Of a stretch of 64,000 nt of DNA, positions 17,486 to 26,030 are shown piece after piece. The position numbers were made by a program, and so were the translations under genes. The notes beneath the pieces were generated by a model, which saw only the letters and a list, made by a program, of their open reading frames with translations, was not told the origin of the DNA and made no database searches. Source of the stretch: Comamonadaceae bacterium (GTDB taxonomy: Bacteria; Pseudomonadota; Gammaproteobacteria; Burkholderiales; Burkholderiaceae_C); NCBI GenBank assembly GCA_947447975.1, contig CANFLU010000002.1, positions 1 to 64,000 on the forward strand, given 5' to 3'. Position 1 is the first letter of the stretch. The number at the start of each line of letters is the position of its first letter.

Positions 17486-18522
17486 GCCGCCACCGCTTTA
17501 GCCAGCTTGCCCACCAGCAAGGCCTGCGCGGCTTGCACGATGTCGGCCACTTGCGGAATCACAAACTGCTCTAAGGGTCGGCTGTAGGGGATCGGTACAT
17601 TGGGCACCGCCAGGCGCATCACCGGTGCTTTGAGGGAGACCGTGTCCAGGTTCTCAGCAATCAAAGCGGCGATCTCGCCGCTCAGTCCAAAGCCCAGGTA
17701 GTCTTCGTCGGCAATGAGCAAACGCCCCGTCTTGCGCACCGACTTGAGAATCGCCTCTTTGTCCAAAGGGACCAAGGTGCGCAAGTCCAGCACCTCGGCA
17801 TGGATGCTTTGGCCTTGCAGTGTCTGGGCGGCAAGCATGGCTTTTTGCACCATTTGGCTCAGGCTCACGATGGTCAGGTCTGCGCCCTCTTGCATAACCT
17901 TGGCCTGCCCCAGCGGGATGGTGTAGGCCTCCTCGGGCACGGCATTGCTGCTACCTTCCAGATAGGACATCCAGGGCAGACCCATGATGCCTTTGTGGTA
18001 CATGAACATCACCGGGTTGTCGTCCCGAATCGCTGCCGTCATCAAGCCTTTGGCGTCATAGGCATTCGATGGTACGACCACCTTGATGCCTGGCATGTGG
18101 GCGAAGGTCGAATACAAACATTGCGAATGCTGGGCCGCATCGCCGTAGCCACCGCCTATGGCCGTAGTGAGCACCACGGGCAATTTCACATGGCCGCCGG
18201 ACATATAGGTGTTCTTGGCCAGATGGTTGTAGATCTGGTCCATACAAACACCAAAAAAGTCCACGAACATCAGTTCCACCACCGGCCGCAAACCTGCCGC
18301 TGCCGCACCCGTAGCCGCACCAATGAAGGCGGTCTCCGAGATCGGGGTATCCATCACCCGCTCTTTGCCGAACTTGTCGAGCAAGCCACCGGTGGCACCA
18401 AAAATGCCCCCATAGCTGCCGATGTCCTCGCCCATCACAAACACCGTGCTATCGCGCGTCATCTCTTGCGCAATAGCTTCCGAGATGGCTTGCGCCATGG
18501 TCAATACACGTTCTGTTTTCAT
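17482..18522 (-). CDS. 2-oxoacid (acetoin-type) dehydrogenase E1 beta subunit
   Basis: A 346-residue transketolase-like beta subunit of a thiamine-diphosphate-dependent E1. It has the N-terminal motif VFVMGEDIGSYGGIFGATGGLLDKFG, the VMDTPISETAFIGAATGAAAAGLRPVVELMF block, and the C-terminal LIADEDYLGFGLSGEIAALI. It pairs with the alpha subunit just upstream (four-base overlap, GTATGA). Subunits of this subfamily occur in acetoin, pyruvate and branched-chain 2-oxoacid dehydrogenases. The aco-like gene order (alpha, beta, lipoyl domain) makes acetoin or a small 2-oxoacid likely, but the substrate cannot be fixed. Confidence 0.9.
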   Translation of the reverse strand: MKTERVLTMAQAISEAIAQEMTRDSTVFVMGEDIGSYGGIFGATGGLLDKFGKERVMDTPISETAFIGAATGAAAAGLRPVVELMFVDFFGVCMDQIYNHLAKNTYMSGGHVKLPVVLTTAIGGGYGDAAQHSQCLYSTFAHMPGIKVVVPSNAYDAKGLMTAAIRDDNPVMFMYHKGIMGLPWMSYLEGSSNAVPEEAYTIPLGQAKVMQEGADLTIVSLSQMVQKAMLAAQTLQGQSIHAEVLDLRTLVPLDKEAILKSVRKTGRLLIADEDYLGFGLSGEIAALIAENLDTVSLKAPVMRLAVPNVPIPYSRPLEQFVIPQVADIVQAAQALLVGKLAKAVAA

Positions 18523-19556
18523 ACCAATGCCCTCGCAGATGCCCGGTCTTGCACAAACACATCGGCCAGCGCGTCCTGTGCGTCGGGATAAGCGCTTGCG
18601 GCAGCAAAGGCAAATGCGCGCGTCACCCGCTGCTGCGCGCTCTGCACCATGGCCGACTCTTGGTCAGCGCTCATGAAACTGCGCTCTTTGAGTAACTTGG
18701 ACAACAAGCCAATCGGGTCGCGCTGTCGCAAGTGCGCTACCTCGTCTTTGGGCCGGTAACTTTCCGGGTCGCCCTGGAAATGCCCAAAGTAGCGGTCGGT
18801 ACGCACTTCTATCAAACTGGGGCCCTCGCCACGGCGGGCGCGCGCAATTGCGGGGGCCATGGCTTCGAAGACCGCTACGGCGTCGTTGTCGGCCACACGG
18901 ATACCGGGTATGCCGTAGCCCGCGGCGCGGTCAGTGACCCATTGCACCGACGTGGCCTTCGCCTTGGGCACCGAAATCGCCCACTGGTTGTCCTCGCACA
19001 CGAAGACCACTGGCAGCTTCCATACCGCTGCCAAATTCAGCGATTCGTGGAATGCACCTTGGTTGGCAGCGCCTTCACCAAAAAACGCGATAGACACCCA
19101 GTTTTTACCCAATTTTTTGGCGGCCAGTGCCGCGCCACAAGCGATTGGCATGCTCGCGCCGACGATACCGCTGCAACTGAATTTATGGGCGTTGTCAAAC
19201 AAGTGCATATGCCCGCCCTTGCCCTTGCCCAAGCCAGTGACTTTGCCAAACATTTCCGCCGTCATCGCATCGAGCGGGACGCCTTTGGCAATTGCAAAAT
19301 GGTGCGGCCTGTGCGTGCCCACGACGGTGTCATCATCGGTCAAGTGTGCACAAACGCCCACGGCCACTGGCTCCTGCCCGGCTGCCAAATGCATCTCGCC
19401 GGGCACCGGCCCGCCACCGATATCAAAGGCCAAACCTTTCTGAATCGAAGGGGGCAATTTACCCTCCATGTACACCGCCGCCATGGTCTCTTCGTAGTAG
19501 CGGATTTCGACCATTTTTTCGTACATCCACAATAGCTTTTCTTTGCCGATTTGCAT
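18519..19556 (-). CDS. 2-oxoacid (acetoin-type) dehydrogenase E1 alpha subunit
   Basis: A 345-residue thiamine-diphosphate-binding E1 alpha subunit. Visible are the N-terminal MYEKMVEIRYYEETMAAVY, the GGHMHLF motif, and the cofactor motif AFFGEGAANQGAFHESLNLA (GxG...N for ThDP and Mg). The region SYRPKDEVAHLRQRDPI marks the C-terminal part. Translation from ATG 19556 is supported by GGAGAG ten bases upstream; the frame is open further to 19673 but without such a site. It opens a six-gene overlapping operon ending at 14068. With the beta subunit it would decarboxylate a 2-oxoacid or cleave acetoin and reductively acylate a lipoyl arm. Confidence 0.9.
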   Translation of the reverse strand: MQIGKEKLLWMYEKMVEIRYYEETMAAVYMEGKLPPSIQKGLAFDIGGGPVPGEMHLAAGQEPVAVGVCAHLTDDDTVVGTHRPHHFAIAKGVPLDAMTAEMFGKVTGLGKGKGGHMHLFDNAHKFSCSGIVGASMPIACGAALAAKKLGKNWVSIAFFGEGAANQGAFHESLNLAAVWKLPVVFVCEDNQWAISVPKAKATSVQWVTDRAAGYGIPGIRVADNDAVAVFEAMAPAIARARRGEGPSLIEVRTDRYFGHFQGDPESYRPKDEVAHLRQRDPIGLLSKLLKERSFMSADQESAMVQSAQQRVTRAFAFAAASAYPDAQDALADVFVQDRASARALV

Positions 19557-19691
19557 GGGGACTCTCCGGGTTAAAAACCGTTCCCGTGTCGCGAAACCAT
19601 CACGCTTCGTAGGCAACGCCGGGAATGGCTTCATACTAGGGCGCTGGCTTTTCAGGTGCTTGATATGGGTCAAGCTTTGAAGCGCATGGCT

Positions 19692-20189
19692 TCAAGGTGA
19701 GGTGCGCTTTTCGCTTGCATGCTCGCCCGTTTGCAATTGCCGTAGCGTGTCAAGCTTGGCGTCAAAGTCAAAGCCCTCGGGCTCGTCAAACTCCACATAA
19801 GGCACCGCGCTGCCTTGGTCCGCCTGCATGGCGTGTTGGTGCTTCACGGGACAAAAATAGGCTTCGGTGGCCTGTATCACTGCAGAGGCAAATGCGGCTA
19901 CGCCCATGGCGTAGGCGCAATAGCTGCAATGCGCTTTGGATACCCAGTCCAGGTAACGCAAAGCCTGGCGGTCAAAGGCGTTGAACCGCACACGCTCTAT
20001 GCGTGGGATCTTGTAGATTGGAAAACATACAAACTGGTACACCCATACCGACAGGTCTAAGAAAACCAGCGGCACCACCATGCCGTAAATCAAGGGCCCG
20101 GTGATCAAGTTAATAGGTCGCAAGCGCAACACCAAGGCCCACAAGCCCAGCGCGTTATTGGCCGCTTGCGCCGGCACCTGCGTGTTCAC
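19692..20189 (-). CDS. Conserved membrane-associated protein with CxxC and CPxKH motifs
   Basis: A 165-residue protein with one or two hydrophobic segments near residues 25-62 (INLITGPLIYGMVVPLVFLDL, VYQFVCFPIY). It then has the motifs FPIYKIPRIERV, RYLDWVSKAHCSYCAY and YFCPVKHQH. I recognise these as a family of uncharacterised proteobacterial proteins in which three cysteines and a histidine are conserved, which suggests metal or iron-sulfur binding near the membrane. The start is GTG. It lies 12 bases downstream of the universal stress protein gene, in the same direction. No function can be assigned. Confidence 0.6.
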   Translation of the reverse strand: MNTQVPAQAANNALGLWALVLRLRPINLITGPLIYGMVVPLVFLDLSVWVYQFVCFPIYKIPRIERVRFNAFDRQALRYLDWVSKAHCSYCAYAMGVAAFASAVIQATEAYFCPVKHQHAMQADQGSAVPYVEFDEPEGFDFDAKLDTLRQLQTGEHASEKRTSP

Positions 20190-20201
20190 GCCCGCCTGCG
20201 C

Positions 20202-20627
20202 TTACTTGACCAGCGTCACCGGCAACTTACTCGCGCTGGCCACACGCTGCGATACCGAACCGAGCAAGAGGTCACCAAAGGTGGAACGCCCTTTGGCGCC
20301 CAACACGATCAAGTCAAACTTACCCGCCTTAGCGGTTTTGATTATTTCTTCTGCCACATGCCCGGTTTTGATCACCATGTCATGCGCTACCTCTGCCTTG
20401 TCGAGCAATTTGCGGGCTGATTGCAGGTCTTTGTCACTGAGCTCGCGCAAATAATCGGCCAGCGCACCTTTGGGCGTGAACTTCTTCATGTGCTTGAATG
20501 CGGTATCGTCGTGTACCGAAATAAGGGTGATTTTCGACTTGGCCCGTACTGCAGCGACCAATTGGGCCGCGTATTCGGTAGCGCGCAAGGCGCTGGGGGA
20601 GCCGTCAACGGCGACAAGAATCTTCAT
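20202..20627 (-). CDS. Universal stress protein, UspA family
   Basis: A 141-residue single-domain universal stress protein. It begins MKILVAVDGSPSALRATEYA and contains the ATP-binding signature VLGAKGRSTFGDLLLGSVSQRV (G-2x-G-9x-GS). AAGGA lies eight bases before the ATG at 20627, which decides the start over longer forms reaching 20684. These cytosolic nucleotide-binding proteins accumulate under starvation and oxidative or respiratory stress. It probably shares a transcript with the cysteine-rich membrane protein gene that follows. Confidence 0.93.
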   Translation of the reverse strand: MKILVAVDGSPSALRATEYAAQLVAAVRAKSKITLISVHDDTAFKHMKKFTPKGALADYLRELSDKDLQSARKLLDKAEVAHDMVIKTGHVAEEIIKTAKAGKFDLIVLGAKGRSTFGDLLLGSVSQRVASASKLPVTLVK

Positions 20628-20847
20628 AGTGCGGTCCTTCATTGCTTTAGAAGGCCCCAGCCTATACGCCAAAGCCTGACGCATCTATGCGCTAGATCAG
20701 ACAATTGGCCTTTGCGCAGCACGCCATGCTGGACCCAGCGCCACGTCAGACCCTGTGCTACAGGCAAGGGCAGCGCGGCCCACGACCATCCGGTACGCAC
20801 GGATGCGCAAGCTAGGATGCGCACTTTTCAGCCCTGCCCAAAAGCCC

Positions 20848-22374
20848 ATGCGCACCTCACCCAAGCCCCCCAACATCCTGTTCATCATGGCCGATCAAAT
20901 GGCCGCGCCTTTGCTGCCGCTGCACGACCCGGCGTCCATCATCCAGTTGCCGCACCTCAGTCGCCTGGCGCGCGAAGGCGTGGTGTTTGACTCGGCCTAC
21001 TGCAACAGCCCGCTGTGCGCGCCATCGCGCTTTAGCCTGGTGACCGGGCAGCTACCTTCGCGCATCGGCGGCTATGACAATGCTGCGGACCTGGCCGCCG
21101 ACATTCCCACTTATGCGCACTACTTGCGCAATTTGGGCTACCACACCGCATTGTCCGGAAAGATGCATTTTTGCGGGCCGGACCAGTTGCACGGCTATGA
21201 GCAGCGCCTGACCAGCGATATCTACCCGGCGGACTACGGTTGGACGGTGAACTGGGACGCATTGGAAACACGCCCTAGCTGGTACCACAATATGTCGTCG
21301 GTGCTGCAAGCAGGCCCCTGCGTGCGCACCAACCAGCTGGACTTCGACGAAGAAGTGGTGTTCAAGGCACGCCAGTACTTGTACGACCATGTGCGCAATA
21401 CGCCCACCCAGCCTTTTTGCCTGACTGTGTCCATGACACACCCGCACGACCCTTACACCATTCCCGCGGAGTTTTGGGATTTGTACGAGGGCGTGGACAT
21501 CCCCATGCCGCGCCATACGATAGCGCAAGACGCGCAGGACGCACATTCCCAACGCCTGCTCAAAGTGATGGATTTATGGGACAAGCCCTTGGCCGCCGAG
21601 GCGATTGCCCGCGCCCGCCGCGCCTACTTCGGCGCATGCAGCTATGTAGACAGCAAAGTGGGCGAGTTGCTCAAAACGCTGCAAGCGTGCGGCCTGGACC
21701 AGGACACCATCGTGGTCTTCTCTGGGGACCATGGCGATATGCTGGGCGAGCGCGGACTTTGGTACAAGATGCACTGGTTTGACATGGCCGCCCGCGTACC
21801 GCTGATCGTCCATGCCCCGGCGCACTTTGCGCCGCGCAAGGTGGCGCACAGTGTGTCCACTATCGACCTGTTGCCGACATTCGTCGCCCTAGCCGGTGGC
21901 GCGGTGGATGCGCAATTGCCATTAGATGGCCGCTCTTTGATGCCCCATTTGCAAGGGGCGGGCGGCCACGACGAAGCCATCGGTGAATACATGGCTGAGG
22001 GCAGCAAGACGCCACTCTTCATGGTCCGGCGCGGCCCCTGGAAATTTATCTACAGCCAGGACGATATCTGCATGCTCTACCACCTGCCGGATGACCCGCA
22101 AGAGTTGCACAACCTGGCGGGCAACGCTGCCCATGCGGATACCTTGCAAGGCTTTATGCAAGAAGTGGTGGCGCGCTGGGATATCCCCGTGTTGCATGCG
22201 CAAGTGCTGGCCAGCCAGCGGCGTCGGCGCTTGGTGGGCAGTGCGCTGGGCAAAGGCAAACGCACGTCCTGGGATCATCAGCCGCTGGTCGATGCGACGC
22301 AGCAATATATGCGTAACCACATGGACCTGGATGATCTGGAGCGGCGGGCGCGCTACCCGCAGGTCGGTAGTTAA
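20848..22374 (+). CDS. betC: Choline-sulfatase
   Basis: A 508-residue sulfatase that hydrolyses choline-O-sulfate to choline and sulfate, giving a carbon, nitrogen and sulfur source or a glycine betaine precursor. The formylglycine motif is CNSPLCAPSR, with Cys57 in C-x-P-S-R as the residue oxidised to the catalytic aldehyde. Metal-binding Asp16 is in IMADQMA. The blocks LSGKMHFCGPDQLHGYE, RPSWYHNMSSV and VRTNQLDFD are specific to BetC rather than general arylsulfatases. The ATG at 20848 fits the family N-terminus (PPNILFIMADQ), while the frame continues to 20755. No betA, betB, betI or choline transporter is adjacent, and no formylglycine-generating enzyme is in the window. Confidence 0.9.
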   Translation: MRTSPKPPNILFIMADQMAAPLLPLHDPASIIQLPHLSRLAREGVVFDSAYCNSPLCAPSRFSLVTGQLPSRIGGYDNAADLAADIPTYAHYLRNLGYHTALSGKMHFCGPDQLHGYEQRLTSDIYPADYGWTVNWDALETRPSWYHNMSSVLQAGPCVRTNQLDFDEEVVFKARQYLYDHVRNTPTQPFCLTVSMTHPHDPYTIPAEFWDLYEGVDIPMPRHTIAQDAQDAHSQRLLKVMDLWDKPLAAEAIARARRAYFGACSYVDSKVGELLKTLQACGLDQDTIVVFSGDHGDMLGERGLWYKMHWFDMAARVPLIVHAPAHFAPRKVAHSVSTIDLLPTFVALAGGAVDAQLPLDGRSLMPHLQGAGGHDEAIGEYMAEGSKTPLFMVRRGPWKFIYSQDDICMLYHLPDDPQELHNLAGNAAHADTLQGFMQEVVARWDIPVLHAQVLASQRRRRLVGSALGKGKRTSWDHQPLVDATQQYMRNHMDLDDLERRARYPQVGS

Positions 22375-22376
22375 GC

Positions 22377-22560
22377 GCAGGGTTTCGGCCTGTTGGCCAG
22401 CTTTTTTGCCTGCCGCAGGCCTCACTTTTCTTTGCTTCGTCAAAGAAAAGGTGAGCAAAAGAAGGCGAGGTTTTGAAGGCAGGGTTTCGGCCTGTTGGCC
22501 GCCTTACTTTTCTTTGCTTCGCCAAAGAAAAGTAAGCAAAAGAAAGGCGAGCCCAAGGCC
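22377..22560. repeat. Tandem ~102-bp repeat carrying TTTTCTTTG hairpins
   Basis: The 22-base word gcagggtttcggcctgttggcc begins at 22377 and again at 22479, so a unit of about 102 bases is present twice, diverged and slightly shortened in the second copy. Each unit contains a hairpin: CTTTTCTTTG / CAAAGAAAAG around 22425-22450, and a perfect 13-base stem TTACTTTTCTTTG / CAAAGAAAAGTAA at 22504-22516 and 22523-22535 with loop cttcgc. Both are followed by agcaaaagaa(a)ggcga. I associate this type of intergenic hairpin with Comamonadaceae genomes. It is not a CRISPR. Confidence 0.75.
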
Positions 22561-22980
22561 GTGCCCCTGCGGGGTCCCTTGCGCTACTCGCGCCGTCCGG
22601 GGCCGGGCGCAAACTCGCTACGCTCAAACAATCGCCCAACCTTATCCGTGCGCCGCTGCGTTGCTCAGCATGGCCAATGGCAAGTGGGGCAGCGCGTGCT
22701 CGTTCGCTTCTCTCACCTTGCACACGCCCGCGCGCCATCGCTGCCACTACCATCGCCATAGCCGACGCCTCACCCATTCGCAATCCGCAATCCTCAACCC
22801 ATTTACTACGACTGCCACGTCCACCAACCTGGGCGAACCAAGCTGCACCGCCACCTCTCGCACCAACGCCCCTATCCGGCACAAAAAACCAAATTGGCTG
22901 TTAAGGCTCCCCTTCACCCCGGCGGGGGTGAAGGGGCGGGGGGGAAGCGGGGGATATACAGCTAGAGCTTCTCTGCCTAC
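22561..22980. other. Gene-free intergenic stretch with GC-rich palindrome
   Basis: About 420 bases between the repeat and the asparaginase stop, without a believable coding frame. The right part holds a perfect 12-base inverted repeat, CCCCTTCACCCC at 22909-22920 and its complement at 22925-22936, with a four-base loop. It lies between convergent genes (betC plus, asparaginase minus), where a bidirectional terminator would be useful, but there is no adjacent T-tract on either strand. The left part is rich in CGCT-type words and may be a decayed extension of the repeat. Confidence 0.45.
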
Positions 22981-24090
22981 CTAAGCACGCCCTCGCAAAG
23001 CAAAGCAAGCGCTGCGCGCACCTACCGGTAGCCCGCGGGCATTGAGGATATCCGCGCCTCGCCACGCTTCGAGTTCTGCCGCTTGGACCTCGTCCATCCA
23101 GCCCAGTTGCTCGAGCACCGAGATGGTGGCCGCGTACAAAGCCGGCTTGTTGCCGTCGCTGATCTTGATGGCAAAGGCCTCACTGCGGCTTTTACTGGCC
23201 ACCACTTGCACGCCGTCTGCGCCTATCTTGCTGATCCAGTCGCCGCGCCCGGCGCGCATCAAGGCCAAGTCATTGCGGCCCGTGCCACTTACCAAGTCCG
23301 GGTGCGCCGTCATGGCCTCGCCCAGCAGTGCAAAACTGTCGCCAAACTCTGTGTCGGCCGCGCCCGTAGCCAGACGCGCATAGCCGTAGGCCAGGCGGGC
23401 TAGCGGCATGGCGTAATTGGGCGCCGAGCAGCCGTCTATGCCCATGGGCATATCCGCTTCGCGCATACCCACCGCCCGCGCCACCGCAGCGCGCACCGCA
23501 CGCTGCAAGGGATGGGCAGGCGCGGTGTAATCCTCTAGCGGCCAGCCTTGCTGTACGCACATCGCGACAAAACCTGCGTGTTTGCCGCTGCAATTGTGGT
23601 GCCGTTCGTCATAGACCAAACCCTCGGGCGGCGCTTTGTCCAGTAAGGTGAACAAACCCGGCACATGGCAGCCGCAGCGCAACACCCGGTAGTCCTGTCC
23701 GGCCTTGGCCAAGATGGACTCTGCCGTCTGCACATGCAGGGGTTCGCCGTTGTGGCTGGCACACAGCAAAGCCAATTCCGCTTGGGAAAGGCCCAAGTCC
23801 TTGGCGGCACCGGATTGCAGCAAAGGTAAGGCCTGTAAGGCTTTGAGCGTGGAGCGGGTAAAGCTCACCCCATGGGGATCACCCGCATGCGCCAAGACGC
23901 TGCCATGCCGGTCCACCACCGCCACCGCGCCAAAGTGCAAACATTCGCTGTGCCCGCCGCGTGTGAGTTCGACCAAAGGCGTCAGTTCAGCAGGAGACAC
24001 GGCGCGCACCATTTCTACCGGACAATCCGGCCCAAGCGGCACCCCTTTGGCGCCATTGCCTACGAGCATAACCGGCCCCCATGCCGCCAT
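22981..24090 (-). CDS. L-asparaginase, Rhizobium-type (AnsA/asparaginase II family)
   Basis: A 369-residue protein of the thermolabile Rhizobium etli-type asparaginase family, unrelated to E. coli AnsA/AnsB. It hydrolyses asparagine to aspartate and ammonia. Motifs: SFTRSTLKALQALPLL near 75-90, ASHNGEPLHV, HHNCSGKHAGFVAMC in the middle, MGIDGCSAPNYAMPLARLA, and DGNKPALYAATI near the C-terminus. The Ser-Lys and Cys zinc-site residues expected for this family are therefore present. The frame starts at 24090; a second ATG at 24012 (MVRAVSPAELTPLVE) is closer to the family N-terminus and may be the true start. The gene is divergent from the carboxyltransferase gene with a very short gap. Confidence 0.85.
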   Translation of the reverse strand: MAAWGPVMLVGNGAKGVPLGPDCPVEMVRAVSPAELTPLVELTRGGHSECLHFGAVAVVDRHGSVLAHAGDPHGVSFTRSTLKALQALPLLQSGAAKDLGLSQAELALLCASHNGEPLHVQTAESILAKAGQDYRVLRCGCHVPGLFTLLDKAPPEGLVYDERHHNCSGKHAGFVAMCVQQGWPLEDYTAPAHPLQRAVRAAVARAVGMREADMPMGIDGCSAPNYAMPLARLAYGYARLATGAADTEFGDSFALLGEAMTAHPDLVSGTGRNDLALMRAGRGDWISKIGADGVQVVASKSRSEAFAIKISDGNKPALYAATISVLEQLGWMDEVQAAELEAWRGADILNARGLPVGARSACFALRGRA

Positions 24091-24124
24091 GCCCCACCGA
24101 TTGCCAGCACGATGACCACTCGCT

Positions 24125-25996
24125 ATGACTGAACTGCGCTCCCCCCTACAAGCCCATATTGTTCAACTGCTGATCCAACCGGGCCAGGCGGTGCAGGCAG
24201 GCCAGTTGCTGCTGGTGCTCGAAGCCATGAAGATGGAACACGAAGTCTGCGCACCGAGTGCGGGCACGGTGCATGAACTTTTCTGCGCAGCGGGCGACAC
24301 CGTGCAAGCGGACGAGGTGCTGGCCTTGCTGGCGCTGGCACAAGCACAAAGCCCGGCTGCGACGTTGACGTCCATCAAAGCTGCGCCATCCCTACCAGCC
24401 GCCATGTCAACAGCCTCCAGCACGCCAATTACTGCCAAACACGACAAGCCCGAAGAAGGCGCGCCAGCCCGCCCGGACTTAGCGCGCGTGCAAGCGCGCC
24501 ATGTATTCACCCTGGACGCCAGCCGCCCCGAGGCCATGGCCAAGCGCCACGCACTTGGCTTGCGCAGCGCCCGCGAAAACATCGCTGACTTGATTGATGC
24601 AGGGAGCTTTTCTGAATATGGCGCGTTAGCCGTCGCAGCGCAAAGCCAGCGCCGCAGCGCCGAGGATCTGATGCGCAACACGCCCGCCGATGGCATGGTC
24701 TGCGGCACCGCCAGCGTCGATGGCCAGCCGTGCGTGGTGATGGCCTACGACGCCACCGTGCTGGCCGGCACGCAAGGCATGCGCAACCACCAAAAAACCG
24801 ACCGCATGCTGGGCATCGCCTTGGAGCACAGGCTTCCTGTGGTTTTATTTGCCGAAGGCGGCGGTGGGCGCCCGGGCGATGTGGATATGCCGATCCTGGC
24901 CGGTTTGCATGTGGCCACCTTCGCCAGCTTTGCCCGGCTCAACGGGCAAGTGCCAGTGATTGGCATCACCACCGGTCGCTGCTTTGCCGGCAATGCGGCG
25001 CTGCTGGGCTGCTGCGACCTCATCATTGCCACCGAGGCCAGCAACATCGGCATGGGCGGGCCGGCCATGGTGGAGGGCGGTGGCCTGGGGGTGTATCCGC
25101 CCGAAGCGATTGGGCCCAGCGCCGTACAGCATGCCAATGGCGTGATCGATATTTTGGTCGCGGACGAAGCGCAGGCGGTGTCCGCTGCCAAGCAGTACCT
25201 GGGCTTTTTTAACCCTGGGCGCACCGTGCATCACTGGCAAGCCCCCGACGCGCTGCGTCTGCGCGATGTCGTACCCGAAAACCGCCTGCGCGTCTACGAC
25301 AGCCGGGCAGCCATCGAAGGCATTGCCGATGCAGGCAGCGTGTTGATGCTACGCACCGGCTTTGGCGTTGGCATACACACGGCACTGCTGTGTATAGAAG
25401 GCAAGGCGCTGGGCTGCCTAGCCAACAACCCCCAACACCTGGGCGGCGCTATTGACGCCGATGCGGCCGACAAGGCGGCGCGCTTTATGCAGCTGTGCAA
25501 TGCCCACGGCCTGCCGCTGCTCAGCTTGGTGGACACGCCCGGCTTCATGGTGGGCCCGCAAGTCGAAAACCATGCCCAGGTGCGCCATGTCAGCCGCATG
25601 TTCGTGGCCGCGGCGCATTTGCGCGTGCCCTTTGTGAGCGTGGTCCTGCGCAAGGGCTACGGCCTGGGCGCTATGGCCATGACGGCCGGGGGCTTTCATG
25701 CACCGCTGTGCACCATCGCCTGGCCCAGCGGCGAGTTTGGTGCCATGGGACTGGAAGGCGCGGTGCGCCTGGGCTTTAAAAAAGAATTGGAGGCGCAGCC
25801 CGAAGGCGCGCAGCGTGAGGCCTTGTTTGCCCAACTGCTTGCCCAGCATGTGGACAAGGGTAGCGCCATGAACATGGCGGCCAGCCTGGAAATCGACGCC
25901 GTCATCGACCCCGCCCAGACCCGCGCTTGGCTCAGCCGTGCGCTGGCTGCTGGACACACCCGTCCCTTGCGCGGCGGCATGGTCGATACCTGGTAG
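24125..25996 (+). CDS. Biotinyl domain fused to acyl-CoA carboxyltransferase
   Basis: A 623-residue fusion. Residues 1-75 are a biotinyl carrier domain with EAMKMEHE, Lys36 being the biotin site. A Pro/Ala/Ser-rich linker follows to about 110. The remainder is a full carboxyltransferase of the propionyl/methylcrotonyl-CoA carboxylase beta family. It includes GTQGMRNHQKTDRMLGIA, the oxyanion blocks AEGGGGRPGD and GGPAMVEGGGLGVYPPE, the second-half GQ-region ending LVDTPGFMVGPQVE, and LRKGYGLGAMAM. It should move carboxyl from biotin to an acyl-CoA. No biotin carboxylase is encoded anywhere in the window, so the first half-reaction must be supplied from elsewhere. Domain order (carrier before transferase) is unusual for this family. 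Acyl-CoA specificity is unknown. Confidence 0.88.
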   Translation: MTELRSPLQAHIVQLLIQPGQAVQAGQLLLVLEAMKMEHEVCAPSAGTVHELFCAAGDTVQADEVLALLALAQAQSPAATLTSIKAAPSLPAAMSTASSTPITAKHDKPEEGAPARPDLARVQARHVFTLDASRPEAMAKRHALGLRSARENIADLIDAGSFSEYGALAVAAQSQRRSAEDLMRNTPADGMVCGTASVDGQPCVVMAYDATVLAGTQGMRNHQKTDRMLGIALEHRLPVVLFAEGGGGRPGDVDMPILAGLHVATFASFARLNGQVPVIGITTGRCFAGNAALLGCCDLIIATEASNIGMGGPAMVEGGGLGVYPPEAIGPSAVQHANGVIDILVADEAQAVSAAKQYLGFFNPGRTVHHWQAPDALRLRDVVPENRLRVYDSRAAIEGIADAGSVLMLRTGFGVGIHTALLCIEGKALGCLANNPQHLGGAIDADAADKAARFMQLCNAHGLPLLSLVDTPGFMVGPQVENHAQVRHVSRMFVAAAHLRVPFVSVVLRKGYGLGAMAMTAGGFHAPLCTIAWPSGEFGAMGLEGAVRLGFKKELEAQPEGAQREALFAQLLAQHVDKGSAMNMAASLEIDAVIDPAQTRAWLSRALAAGHTRPLRGGMVDTW

Positions 25997-26030
25997 TGCC
26001 GTCCTTCCACCAGCTACGGGCAGCAAGCCC

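Noticed and set aside
22377-22560. CRISPR-like array
   Set aside because: Only two diverged ~102-base copies with internal palindromes, no regular 25-40-base repeats or spacers, and no cas genes.
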